A DNA stretch of 5,137 nucleotides from Candidatus Blautia intestinipullorum. GTDB lineage: Bacteria; Bacillota; Clostridia; Lachnospirales; Lachnospiraceae. The notes under the pieces were generated by a model, which was given only the letters and a program-made list of their open reading frames with translations, did not search any database and was not told the origin of the DNA. Below are positions 1-5,137 of the stretch, in pieces; position 1 is the stretch's first letter; each line of letters opens with the position of its first letter. The DNA lies in the NCBI GenBank assembly GCA_019120475.1, contig DWVA01000142.1, positions 1-5,137 on the forward strand. Direction: 5' to 3'. The position numbers and the translations under genes are program-made.

Positions 1-977
1 CCAAGAGCCTTCTGCTCCAGTGTAAAACTGCACTGGTCTGTGGCCACCGTCTGGATCTCCTCTTTTTTCAGGGCTTCCCACAGACAATCCTGGTCTTCTT
101 TTTTGCGGATCGGAGGCGCGCACACATAGACTGCTCCCCCAAAATCCGGTTTCGAATAAACGCTGTCCTCCAAAAGCAGATACTGAGGACAGGTCTCCGC
201 ATATACGGTCTGCCCCTGAGCTCTTGCTCTGAGGATTTCCTCATAAGCCTTCCGGTTTGTCAGATGCACGACCATTACAGCAGCTCCCGCCTCCCTGGCA
301 ATCACCAGAAGTCTGTGGACCGCTTCTGCTTCCAGAGTATCCGGACGTACCAGCGGATGATTTTCCGGACCCGTGCGGCCCTCTTTTTTCGCCTGATCGG
401 TCAGTGCGTCGATCACCCCGGCGTTCTCACAGTGCACTCCTGCAAAACAGCCGCACTTTGCAAGCTTTTTCAGGATTTTATACATATCTTTGTCATCCAC
501 CATCATTGCCGGATATGTCATATACAGTTTAAAGCTTGTGATCCCATGATCGATCATATCCTGAATTTCTTCTTCCGTTTTCCCGTTCCACTCTACAATG
601 GACATATGGAAAGAATAGTCGCAGGAACATTTTCCGTCGGCCTTTTTGTGCCATTTCTCCAGTCCTTCCCCGAGAGTATGTCCTCCTTTATCCTGAGAAG
701 CATAGTCAATCACCAGGGTAGTTCCCCCGAGTATAGCCGCTTTTGTACCTGTCTCAAAATCGTCCGCAGTTACCGTGCCTGCAACCTCCAGGTCAAAATG
801 AGTATGCCCGTCGATAAATCCGGGAAACAGAAGCTTTCCGGTCACATCCAGTACCCTGGCGTCCTCTGCCTTCAGATTTTCCCCTACCTCTGCGATTTTT
901 TCATCCTGGATCAGAATATCTGCTTTTTTCCTCTCTGTTCCGGAAATAACCGTCCCGTTTTTTAACAAATATTTCAT
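1..977 (-). CDS. hydA: D-hydantoinase / dihydropyrimidinase, amidohydrolase family (partial, C-terminus outside window)
   Basis: The frame reads open from an ATG at 977 to the window edge, giving 325 complete codons of a family usually about 460 residues long, so roughly the last 135 residues are missing. The product is a cytoplasmic metal-dependent cyclic amidohydrolase that opens hydantoin or dihydropyrimidine rings. The sequence shows the family signatures in order: FPGFIDGHTHFD with metal ligands H58 and H60; GITSFKLYMTY with K150, the lysine carboxylated in this family; VHCEN with H182; VVHLT with H238; ETCPQYLLL at 261-269; and ATDQCSF with catalytic-type D314. The residue after that Asp is Gln (Q315), where the E. 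coli paralogue YgeZ and classical D-hydantoinases have His. An in-frame ATG at 980 is possible; 977 was chosen because GGGGTG at 984-989 sits 6 nt away and MKYLLKNGTV matches the usual N-terminus. The gene is divergent from a YheO-type regulator. Substrate cannot be decided: it may act on dihydropyrimidines, hydantoins or an intermediate of purine breakdown. Confidence 0.93.
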   Translation of the reverse strand, partial: MKYLLKNGTVISGTERKKADILIQDEKIAEVGENLKAEDARVLDVTGKLLFPGFIDGHTHFDLEVAGTVTADDFETGTKAAILGGTTLVIDYASQDKGGHTLGEGLEKWHKKADGKCSCDYSFHMSIVEWNGKTEEEIQDMIDHGITSFKLYMTYPAMMVDDKDMYKILKKLAKCGCFAGVHCENAGVIDALTDQAKKEGRTGPENHPLVRPDTLEAEAVHRLLVIAREAGAAVMVVHLTNRKAYEEILRARAQGQTVYAETCPQYLLLEDSVYSKPDFGGAVYVCAPPIRKKEDQDCLWEALKKEEIQTVATDQCSFTLEQKAL

Positions 978-983
978 CATCTT

Positions 984-989
984 CACCCC
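984..989 (-). promoter_or_regulatory. Ribosome binding site of the hydantoinase gene
   Basis: Read on the minus strand this is GGGGTG, followed by AAG and two consecutive ATG codons. It lies 3 nt before the ATG at 980 and 6 nt before the ATG at 977, which favours the second ATG, although both are usable. Confidence 0.55.
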
Positions 990-1009
990 AAAATTCTCAC
1001 TTTTTTATT

Positions 1010-1038
1010 AATATATCATTGTTTTCCTTTTTCTTCAA
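1010..1038 (-). promoter_or_regulatory. Candidate sigma-A promoter for the hydantoinase gene
   Basis: On the minus strand a -35-like TTGAAG (1033-1038, four of six consensus bases) is separated by exactly 17 nt from a -10 TATATT (1010-1015, five of six). TG stands one base before the -10 (1017-1018), making an extended -10. Transcription would start near 1003, leaving a leader of about 25 nt before the start codon. The region is AT-rich, so a chance match is possible, but spacing and position are both right. Confidence 0.55.
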
Positions 1039-1102
1039 CTGACAATTCCCTGAATCTGCATCTGAAGAGAGCAATTTTCATTTGGCGCATAAAATTTTTT
1101 TG

Positions 1103-1127
1103 GGAAAAATCTTTTTATTTTTTTTCC
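1103..1127. repeat. Short inverted repeat in the divergent intergenic region, possible operator
   Basis: GGAAAAA at 1103-1109 and TTTTTCC at 1121-1127 form a 7-bp dyad with an 11-nt gap. It covers the -35 region of the regulator promoter, where an autoregulatory operator would be expected. The arms are low complexity in a poly-T-rich stretch, so this may be chance. Confidence 0.2.
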
Positions 1128-1140
1128 GGTATGTTATATT
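1112..1140 (+). promoter_or_regulatory. Candidate extended -10 promoter for the YheO-type regulator
   Basis: TGTTATATT at 1132-1140 fits the extended -10 pattern TGnTATATT, with the hexamer at 1135-1140. The position 17 nt upstream (1112-1117, TTTTTA) is only a weak -35, as is common for extended -10 promoters. The predicted start of transcription near 1147 leaves a leader of about 24 nt. The remaining part of the intergenic region (1039-1102) shows no further gene or RNA that I can recognise. Confidence 0.5.
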
Positions 1141-1156
1141 GATGAATAAGAACTAC

Positions 1157-1163
1157 GAGGAGG
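1157..1163 (+). promoter_or_regulatory. Ribosome binding site that fixes the regulator start at 1171
   Basis: The sequence GAGGAGG is a near-perfect Shine-Dalgarno site. It ends 1 nt before an in-frame ATG at 1165, too close for initiation, and 7 nt before the next in-frame ATG at 1171, the normal distance. The start at 1171 is therefore preferred. Confidence 0.8.
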
Positions 1164-1170
1164 AATGTAT

Positions 1171-1815
1171 ATGGGACGACTGACTGTATTAAAACAAATC
1201 GCACACGACATTGCCTGCCAGTTTGGGCCGGAATGCGAAGTTGTGATCCATGACCTGAAAACAAACGACCCGGAACACTCCATTGTATATATCGAAAACG
1301 GCCACGTCACCAACAGAGGGATTGGTGACGGTCCTTCCAATGCAGTGTTCGACGTAATACGGCACAATAATAAAAAAGATAAGAAACAGGAGGAGCTGAA
1401 AGACCACGCCGGCTATTTAATGAAAACATCAGACGGCAAGATCCTGAAATGCAGTACTTCTTATATCAGGGACGACGACGGCAGCCTCCACTACGTTTTC
1501 GGCATCAATTACGATATCTCAAAACTGACCATCGTGGAAAGCGCACTTCATTCTCTTATCACCCCGGTCAACAAAGAAGAGAAGCCACGTGAGATCACCC
1601 ACAATGTGAACGATCTGCTGGATCATCTGATCGAAGAGTCCGTTGCTCTTGTGGGCAAGCCTGTGGCTCTGATGAATAAAGAGGACAAGGTGACCGCGAT
1701 CCAGTTCCTCAACGATTCCGGAGCCTTCCTGATCACAAAATCCGGAGATAAAGTGGCGAATTATTTCGGGATTTCCAAGTACACGCTTTACAGCTATATT
1801 GACGTAAACAAGTAA
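1171..1815 (+). CDS. YheO/DauR-like transcriptional regulator (PAS-like domain plus HTH)
   Basis: This 214-residue protein is a cytoplasmic DNA-binding regulator of the YheO type. Residues about 5-115 match the YheO-like PAS domain, including CEVVIHDLK at 22-30, GDGPSN at 52-57 and the closing YVFGINYDIS at 108-117. Residues about 150-211 are the C-terminal helix-turn-helix of the same family, with the typical GKPVALMNKEDKV run (162-174), FLNDSGAFLI (179-188) and a recognition region VANYFGISKYTLYSYI (195-210). Length agrees with the family. Characterised relatives such as DauR control amino-acid catabolism genes, and members often sit beside amidohydrolase or diaminopropionate-type catabolic genes. 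Divergent position next to the hydantoinase suggests it controls that gene; the ligand is unknown. An upstream ATG at 1165 would add two residues, but the ribosome binding site argues against it. The gene ends at a strong shared terminator. Confidence 0.92.
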   Translation: MGRLTVLKQIAHDIACQFGPECEVVIHDLKTNDPEHSIVYIENGHVTNRGIGDGPSNAVFDVIRHNNKKDKKQEELKDHAGYLMKTSDGKILKCSTSYIRDDDGSLHYVFGINYDISKLTIVESALHSLITPVNKEEKPREITHNVNDLLDHLIEESVALVGKPVALMNKEDKVTAIQFLNDSGAFLITKSGDKVANYFGISKYTLYSYIDVNK

Positions 1816-1826
1816 TGCCATGCAAA

Positions 1827-1877
1827 ATGAAAAACAGTCCCTGAGGGATTTTCCTTTCCCCAGGGACTGTTTTTCAT
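1827..1877. terminator. Bidirectional rho-independent terminator
   Basis: A perfect 17-bp inverted repeat pairs 1827-1843 with 1861-1877; the core is CAGTCCCTG/CAGGGACTG, bordered by five A on the left and five T on the right. The 17-nt loop can pair further (GGGA at 1845-1848 with TCCC at 1857-1860). The stem therefore ends in a U-tract whichever strand is transcribed. It begins 12 nt after the stop of the plus-strand regulator and lies 7 nt beyond the stop of the minus-strand kinase-like gene, so it serves both convergent genes. Confidence 0.92.
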
Positions 1878-1883
1878 TTACTT

Positions 1884-2873
1884 TTACTGTTTAAGCAGAC
1901 GTTTGATCACATCGATTGTTTCCTTGATGCCGTAATTGGCGCTGTTGATGCAGAGATCATAATTTTCCGGCTTGCCCCATTTTTCGCCTGTATAAAATTC
2001 ATAATATCTTCTGTGCTGTCTGTCCATTTTTTTCAGGAAACGGGCCGCCTGTCTCAGCCCCATGTTCCGCACTGCCATAATGTGCTGCACGCGTACGCCA
2101 AAAGGCGCGCTGATAAACAGGCTCACATGAGGAATGTGATTGTTTCGCAGGATCGCGTCCGCGCACCGTCCCATAATGATGCAGTCTTCTGTACGGGCCA
2201 GACTGCAGATCAGATCGCTCATATTAAAGAATACGGCGTCCTGCTTCGGAAGTCCATGATAGCGGTTAAATTCCCGAAGTTTTGTTTTCAGGCTTTCCGG
2301 ACTCTTTTTTCCGTATTTATTAAAATCTGTAAAATTCTCCTTGTCGCTGACTTCGCCTTTTTCCGCTTCCAGCCGCTTCATAACCTGGTCAAAGATTTCC
2401 ACATCATAATAGTTGATCTTCAGGTCATCCGCCAGTTCAAATCCGATATCGTTTCCGGCGCTTCCCTGGGTTCTGCTTATACAGATCACCAGATGGTCGT
2501 TCTCCGATATTTTTTCTCTTTTCAGCACAAGGTTGTTCAGAGCCACACGCTCCGCGTCCACAATATCTTCCTTGCCGAATACGTCCGGAAGTTCTTCGAT
2601 CTCTTTAAGGATCTGGTTGTATTTCTCCATCAGCCGGGACTTTTCTTCTTTGTTTTTGATCGTCCTGGCCATGTTGCTGATCAGAGCAAGCTCGCTTCGG
2701 AGCAGATGCCCGTCGGGTTTTGTGTACATCAGCATACTCAGAGTTCTCACCGTACGCTCGCGGCCGCCTGTAAACGTACGTCCCAGGTTGGAGCCCACAC
2801 ATTCGTACACTTCTCCGTCCAGATCATAAATCCTGTTTGCAAGTTCTGTATATTTCTCTCGATTTTCCTGCAT
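1884..2873 (-). CDS. Cytidylate kinase-like family protein with an extra N-terminal region
   Basis: This 329-residue protein carries a nucleoside-monophosphate-kinase-like P-loop domain of the cytidylate kinase-like (Cytidylate_kin2) type at about residues 127-329. Visible signatures are ISRTQGSAGNDIG (132-144) at the P-loop position, NYYDVEIFDQ (154-163), IIMGRCADAIL (232-242), HVSLFISAP (249-257) and the late KKMDRQHRRYYEFYTGEKWG with NYDLCINS (281-311), typical of the family. The P-loop departs from the common GSGGREI form: a basic residue is replaced by N141, and there is no Walker lysine. Residues 1-125 are not part of the kinase fold and I do not recognise them; they are charged and mostly helical in character, with a likely amphipathic helix at about 70-96. 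True substrates are unknown for this family, so CMP kinase activity should not be assumed. The ATG at 2873 lies 9 nt after AAGGAGGT. Translation is probably coupled to the upstream antiporter, and transcription ends at the shared terminator. Confidence 0.85.
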   Translation of the reverse strand: MQENREKYTELANRIYDLDGEVYECVGSNLGRTFTGGRERTVRTLSMLMYTKPDGHLLRSELALISNMARTIKNKEEKSRLMEKYNQILKEIEELPDVFGKEDIVDAERVALNNLVLKREKISENDHLVICISRTQGSAGNDIGFELADDLKINYYDVEIFDQVMKRLEAEKGEVSDKENFTDFNKYGKKSPESLKTKLREFNRYHGLPKQDAVFFNMSDLICSLARTEDCIIMGRCADAILRNNHIPHVSLFISAPFGVRVQHIMAVRNMGLRQAARFLKKMDRQHRRYYEFYTGEKWGKPENYDLCINSANYGIKETIDVIKRLLKQ

Positions 2874-2882
2874 AACTGTCCG

Positions 2883-2890
2883 ACCTCCTT
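2883..2890 (-). promoter_or_regulatory. Ribosome binding site of the kinase-like gene, overlapping the antiporter stop codon
   Basis: On the minus strand AAGGAGGT is an almost ideal Shine-Dalgarno site 9 nt before the ATG at 2873. Its first two bases fall within the TAA stop codon (2889-2891) of the antiporter, so a ribosome finishing the antiporter covers this site. This points to one transcript and to translational coupling. Confidence 0.85.
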
Positions 2891-4328
2891 ATAAAAAGAA
2901 TACAAGCATATCTATGATGAATACCGGGATCAGAATGGAAACAGACCACAGCATGTATCCAAAGAAGGAAGGCATGTTGACACCGTTTTCATCAGAGATG
3001 GACTTCACCATAAAGTTCGGCGCGTTTCCGATATAAGTATTGGCCCCCATAAAGACGGCTCCGCAGGAGATCGCGGAAAGCATTTTTTCCGGCAGCGTTC
3101 CCAGCGTGGTGGAGATTCCGCTTGTAAATCCCAGTGTACCCGCAGTCGTCAGGAACACCAGATATGTAGGCGTGTTGTCCAGGAAGCTTGACAGAGCGCC
3201 TGTTGCCCAGAACATCTGGAAAGGTTCTGTAAGACCCAGATTCGGCCCTACAGCTTTCAGAAGCATAAGAGCCGGCTGCATGGTGATGAAAATACCGATA
3301 AAAAGAACCGCAACCTCCTGGATCGCTCCCCAGGTAAAATGGTTCCTTGTTCTGATCTCGCTGCTGGTAGTCTTAAACGACAGAAAGGCAGCCAGAAGGA
3401 TCAGTACGATTTCGATCAGTGACGGAAAGCTTAATGAAACCTCTCCGAAAATATGGATTCCTCTTACATTTCCCGCCGCGTCCTGAAAAGCCGGCATACC
3501 TGGAAGAACACCGCTTAAAATAACGGCCGCAACGATCATGACAAGGAAAATGATATTATGAAGACCGTCAATCCGGAACTCGGTTCCCGGTTTGCTGATA
3601 TCCGGTTTCCGTCCTTCCGCAATATCTTTCCGGTAATTTCTCTTGTCCAGATGGTAGAAGATAAAGAGAAGGATCACCATATTAAAGAGCAGCACCGGGA
3701 AAAGATGGATACTCCAGAAAAACGGCACTCCCCTCATAAAGCCCATCAGAAGGGGCGGATCTCCGATGGGAGTCAGACAGCCTCCCATATTGGATACCAT
3801 AAAGATAAAGAATATCATAATATGGCTTTTTCTTTTTCTCCAGGAATTCATTTTTATCACCGGACGCACCATCAGCATACTGGCTCCTGTAGTTCCGATG
3901 CAGCTTGAAAGCAGGGTACCAATAGCCAGCAGACCCACGTTGATCCTGGGCGAGCCTGCAAAATCGCCTTCCATGGTAATATTGCCCGAAACACAAAACA
4001 GACCGAAGAGCAGGATAATAAAAGTAAGGTAATCATTCACTGTACATTCCAGCACTGTCTCTACCGTATCGCCTACTCCGTAAAGAACTGCAAAGGGGAT
4101 CACAAGAACAATGATCCACAAAGCCACTACCAGAGGCTGGTGAGCCTCCCACCATTCACCTTTTACCAGCGGCATAACGGCAATGCAGAGCAATAAACCC
4201 GCAAAAGGAATACAGAGCCATATTGGCACGCCGGACTCCCCGCTGCTTTCTCCTGCCGCCCATACAGATACAGGGCAGGTCAGAAAAAGCATAAGAAATA
4301 CTGTCAAAAAACTTAAAATTTTTTTCAA
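2889..4328 (-). CDS. Na+/H+ antiporter, NhaD/CitMHS type (ion transporter superfamily)
   Basis: An integral membrane transporter of 479 residues with many hydrophobic segments; most likely it exchanges Na+ for H+ across the cytoplasmic membrane. An N-terminal KKILSFLTVFLMLFLTCPVSVWAA is signal-peptide-like. Conserved motifs follow: GTTGASMLMVRP (145-156), SNMGGCLTPIGDPPL (179-193) then GVPFFW (200-205), SSFLDNTPTYL (380-390) and GANTYIGNAPN (428-438). The two half-repeats, one with TPIGDPP and one with DNTPTY, are characteristic of NhaD-like antiporters and their citrate-transporter relatives. Start choice: the longest frame begins with GTG at 4337, but that codon lies inside the Shine-Dalgarno sequence GAGAGGTGA; a TTG at 4328 is 5 nt after it and gives MKKILSF, so TTG is preferred. 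It lies 40 nt downstream of a small exported protein gene and 15 nt before the kinase-like gene. Import of an organic acid is an alternative to Na+/H+ exchange. Confidence 0.87.
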   Translation of the reverse strand: MKKILSFLTVFLMLFLTCPVSVWAAGESSGESGVPIWLCIPFAGLLLCIAVMPLVKGEWWEAHQPLVVALWIIVLVIPFAVLYGVGDTVETVLECTVNDYLTFIILLFGLFCVSGNITMEGDFAGSPRINVGLLAIGTLLSSCIGTTGASMLMVRPVIKMNSWRKRKSHIMIFFIFMVSNMGGCLTPIGDPPLLMGFMRGVPFFWSIHLFPVLLFNMVILLFIFYHLDKRNYRKDIAEGRKPDISKPGTEFRIDGLHNIIFLVMIVAAVILSGVLPGMPAFQDAAGNVRGIHIFGEVSLSFPSLIEIVLILLAAFLSFKTTSSEIRTRNHFTWGAIQEVAVLFIGIFITMQPALMLLKAVGPNLGLTEPFQMFWATGALSSFLDNTPTYLVFLTTAGTLGFTSGISTTLGTLPEKMLSAISCGAVFMGANTYIGNAPNFMVKSISDENGVNMPSFFGYMLWSVSILIPVFIIDMLVFFL

Positions 4329-4333
4329 AACTG

Positions 4334-4342
4334 TCACCTCTC
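4334..4342 (-). promoter_or_regulatory. Ribosome binding site that favours a TTG start for the antiporter
   Basis: On the minus strand GAGAGGTGA matches the anti-Shine-Dalgarno sequence well. It contains the GTG that begins the longest frame (4335-4337), so that codon is probably occluded, and it ends 5 nt before the in-frame TTG at 4328. Confidence 0.6.
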
Positions 4343-4368
4343 CCGCGTATTTTTACTGAAAATTGTTT

Positions 4369-4830
4369 TTACACAGCAGGCACCCATGCCCCAAAAGATA
4401 TCAGGATCCATTTCATGATCACCAAAGCTACCGGCGTCGGACTAAGATCCACCGGCAGGATTTCCCTTCCCGAAGCCGCATGGCTCAGCTCTTTTTCCAG
4501 ATCATCCACTATAACGGAGTCTGTTTCGTATGAATCTTCCTCCTGCTGCTTTTCTGCGCAATCGCTCCATATGAGGCTCTGTATAGTGTCTCCAAAATTT
4601 TTCAGAACTGTGCTGTGCAGTACAGGAAAGGGATTGTCCGTTTTTTTCTCCATCTCTGTGACGGAAACCTCATATTGACCGGCAATACTTTCTGATTTGC
4701 TCAGCACAGGAGCTTCCGCCGCAGCCAAAAGGATCAGGGACAGCAGAAACGCCGAAAAAATCCTTCTGAATTTTTTCATTTTCCCCGGGCTGCCAAAGGC
4801 AGGAACGTTCCCCGCTTTTCTTCTCTTCAT
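4369..4830 (-). CDS. Small exported or membrane-anchored protein of unknown family
   Basis: I do not recognise the family of this 153-residue protein. A basic N-terminus (MKRRK, then KMKKFRR at 17-23) precedes a hydrophobic segment at about 24-38 ending in AAAEA, which looks like a signal peptide or anchor; there is no lipobox cysteine. The middle, about 42-128, is polar and acidic, with a QQEEDSYETDSVIVDDLEKE run at 95-114. The protein ends in a second hydrophobic stretch, PVALVIMKWILISFGAWVPAV (133-153), directly at the C-terminus. Both ends may thus lie in the membrane with the middle outside. The ATG at 4830 is preferred because AGGGAAAGG (4841-4849) is 10 nt upstream. A TTG at 4887 would add 19 residues but has no ribosome binding site, and the ATG at 4779 would give a shorter, classical signal peptide. 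It lies 53 nt after the DUF1015 gene and 40 nt before the antiporter, so it is probably co-transcribed with them. Confidence 0.65.
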   Translation of the reverse strand: MKRRKAGNVPAFGSPGKMKKFRRIFSAFLLSLILLAAAEAPVLSKSESIAGQYEVSVTEMEKKTDNPFPVLHSTVLKNFGDTIQSLIWSDCAEKQQEEDSYETDSVIVDDLEKELSHAASGREILPVDLSPTPVALVIMKWILISFGAWVPAV

Positions 4831-4883
4831 ATTTTCACAGCCTTTCCCTAAACACACTGGGCGTTGCCCCCTGGTTCTCCTTT

Positions 4884-5137
4884 TCAAAGCTTTTCGTCTG
4901 TTTCCAGCTTATGAATAAACAGGCCGCTGCGAAGTTTCGGTTCAAACCAGGTAGATTTCGGGGGCATCAGTTTCCCCTCGTCCGCAATCTGCATCAGATC
5001 CTCCATAGACGTTGGAAACATCGCAAAAGCGACTCCGCCTGTCTCGTCCGCCATTGCCTGAAGTTCAGAAAGCTTATGGTTTCCTCCTACAAACCGGATC
5101 CTTTTATCTGTTCTGGGATCCTGTATCCCGAGCATAG
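4884..5137 (-). CDS. DUF1015 family protein (partial, C-terminal 84 codons only)
   Basis: Only the C-terminus of this protein is in the window; the frame is open through the right edge, and the Met at 5135 is internal rather than a start. The sequence PRTDKRIRFVGG, followed by AFAMFPTSMEDLMQIADEGKLMPPKSTWFEPKLRSGLFIHKLE, is characteristic of the C-terminal end of DUF1015 proteins, which are usually about 400 residues long. Their function is not established; from memory, in many Firmicutes and Bacteroidetes they are encoded next to serine biosynthesis genes (serC, serA), which could be tested just to the right of this window. The stop is TGA at 4884-4886. No terminator with a U-tract follows before the next minus-strand gene, so read-through is plausible. 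Confidence 0.88.
   Translation of the reverse strand, partial: MLGIQDPRTDKRIRFVGGNHKLSELQAMADETGGVAFAMFPTSMEDLMQIADEGKLMPPKSTWFEPKLRSGLFIHKLETDEKL

Noticed and set aside
264..965. Long plus-strand open frame of 233 codons opposite the hydantoinase
   Set aside because: It lies antisense to a frame with all hydantoinase motifs, has no ribosome binding site, and its product has no family features. It is a shadow of the real gene.
1032..1068. TCTTCA and TGAAGA arms near the hydantoinase -35 as an operator
   Set aside because: Only 6 bp pair, with a 25-nt gap, in a low-complexity region; not distinguishable from chance.
2013..2894. Plus-strand open frame of 293 codons opposite the kinase-like gene
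   Set aside because: The minus-strand frame shows clear family motifs and an ideal ribosome binding site. The plus-strand product is a low-information, His/Phe-rich sequence without a start signal.
3040..4032. Several plus- and minus-strand frames overlapping the antiporter gene
   Set aside because: All lie inside the antiporter coding sequence, which has conserved transporter motifs along its whole length; the alternatives have neither motifs nor initiation signals.
4859..4869. GGGC/GCCC hairpin after the DUF1015 gene as a terminator
   Set aside because: The stem is only 4 bp with a 3-nt loop and is not followed by a U-tract on the minus strand, so it is unlikely to stop transcription.
4369..4887. 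Longer version of the small exported protein starting at TTG 4887
   Set aside because: The TTG overlaps the DUF1015 stop codon and the bases before it (ACGAAAAGC) do not resemble a ribosome binding site. The ATG at 4830 has AGGGAAAGG upstream.
1..5137. Mobile element, CRISPR array, phage or defence island
   Set aside because: No transposase, integrase or spaced direct repeats are visible, and all genes look like ordinary chromosomal metabolism, transport and regulation genes.

Overview
The window looks like a chromosomal segment of an anaerobic Gram-positive gut-type bacterium, most likely a Lachnospiraceae/Clostridia member. This is inferred from the moderate GC content with AT-rich intergenic DNA, strong AGGAGG-type ribosome binding sites, the use of TTG as a start, and the gene types: a clostridial-style dihydropyrimidinase/hydantoinase, a YheO-type PAS-HTH regulator, a 'cytidylate kinase-like' P-loop protein and a DUF1015 protein. 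Exact species cannot be told from the sequence alone.

Layout. (1) Positions 1-977, minus strand: the first 325 codons of a D-hydantoinase/dihydropyrimidinase with the metal ligands present; its C-terminus lies beyond position 1. (2) Positions 978-1170: a 193-nt divergent intergenic region with one extended -10 promoter candidate facing each way. (3) Positions 1171-1815, plus strand: a 214-aa YheO/DauR-like transcriptional regulator (PAS-like domain plus C-terminal HTH). (4) Positions 1827-1877: a 17-bp perfect inverted repeat flanked by A and T tracts, a shared bidirectional terminator between convergent genes. (5) Positions 1884-5137, minus strand: a tightly spaced row that reads, in transcription order, DUF1015 protein (C-terminal part only), a small exported or membrane protein of unknown family, an NhaD/CitMHS-type Na+/H+ antiporter, and a cytidylate kinase-like protein with an extra N-terminal region. 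The last two are separated by 15 nt, and the ribosome binding site of the second overlaps the stop codon of the first.

How the genes may work together. The hydantoinase and the regulator form a divergent pair, the usual arrangement of a regulator controlling the neighbouring catabolic gene, so the regulator probably responds to a nitrogenous ring compound (hydantoin, dihydropyrimidine or a purine breakdown product) or to a related metabolite. The antiporter and kinase-like protein look co-translated and may share a physiological role, but nothing in the sequence says which. I see no CRISPR array, insertion sequence, tRNA, rRNA or phage feature. No clear new multi-gene system is visible; the less ordinary items are the kinase-like protein with a degenerate P-loop and an unassigned N-terminal region, and the unrecognised small exported protein before the antiporter.
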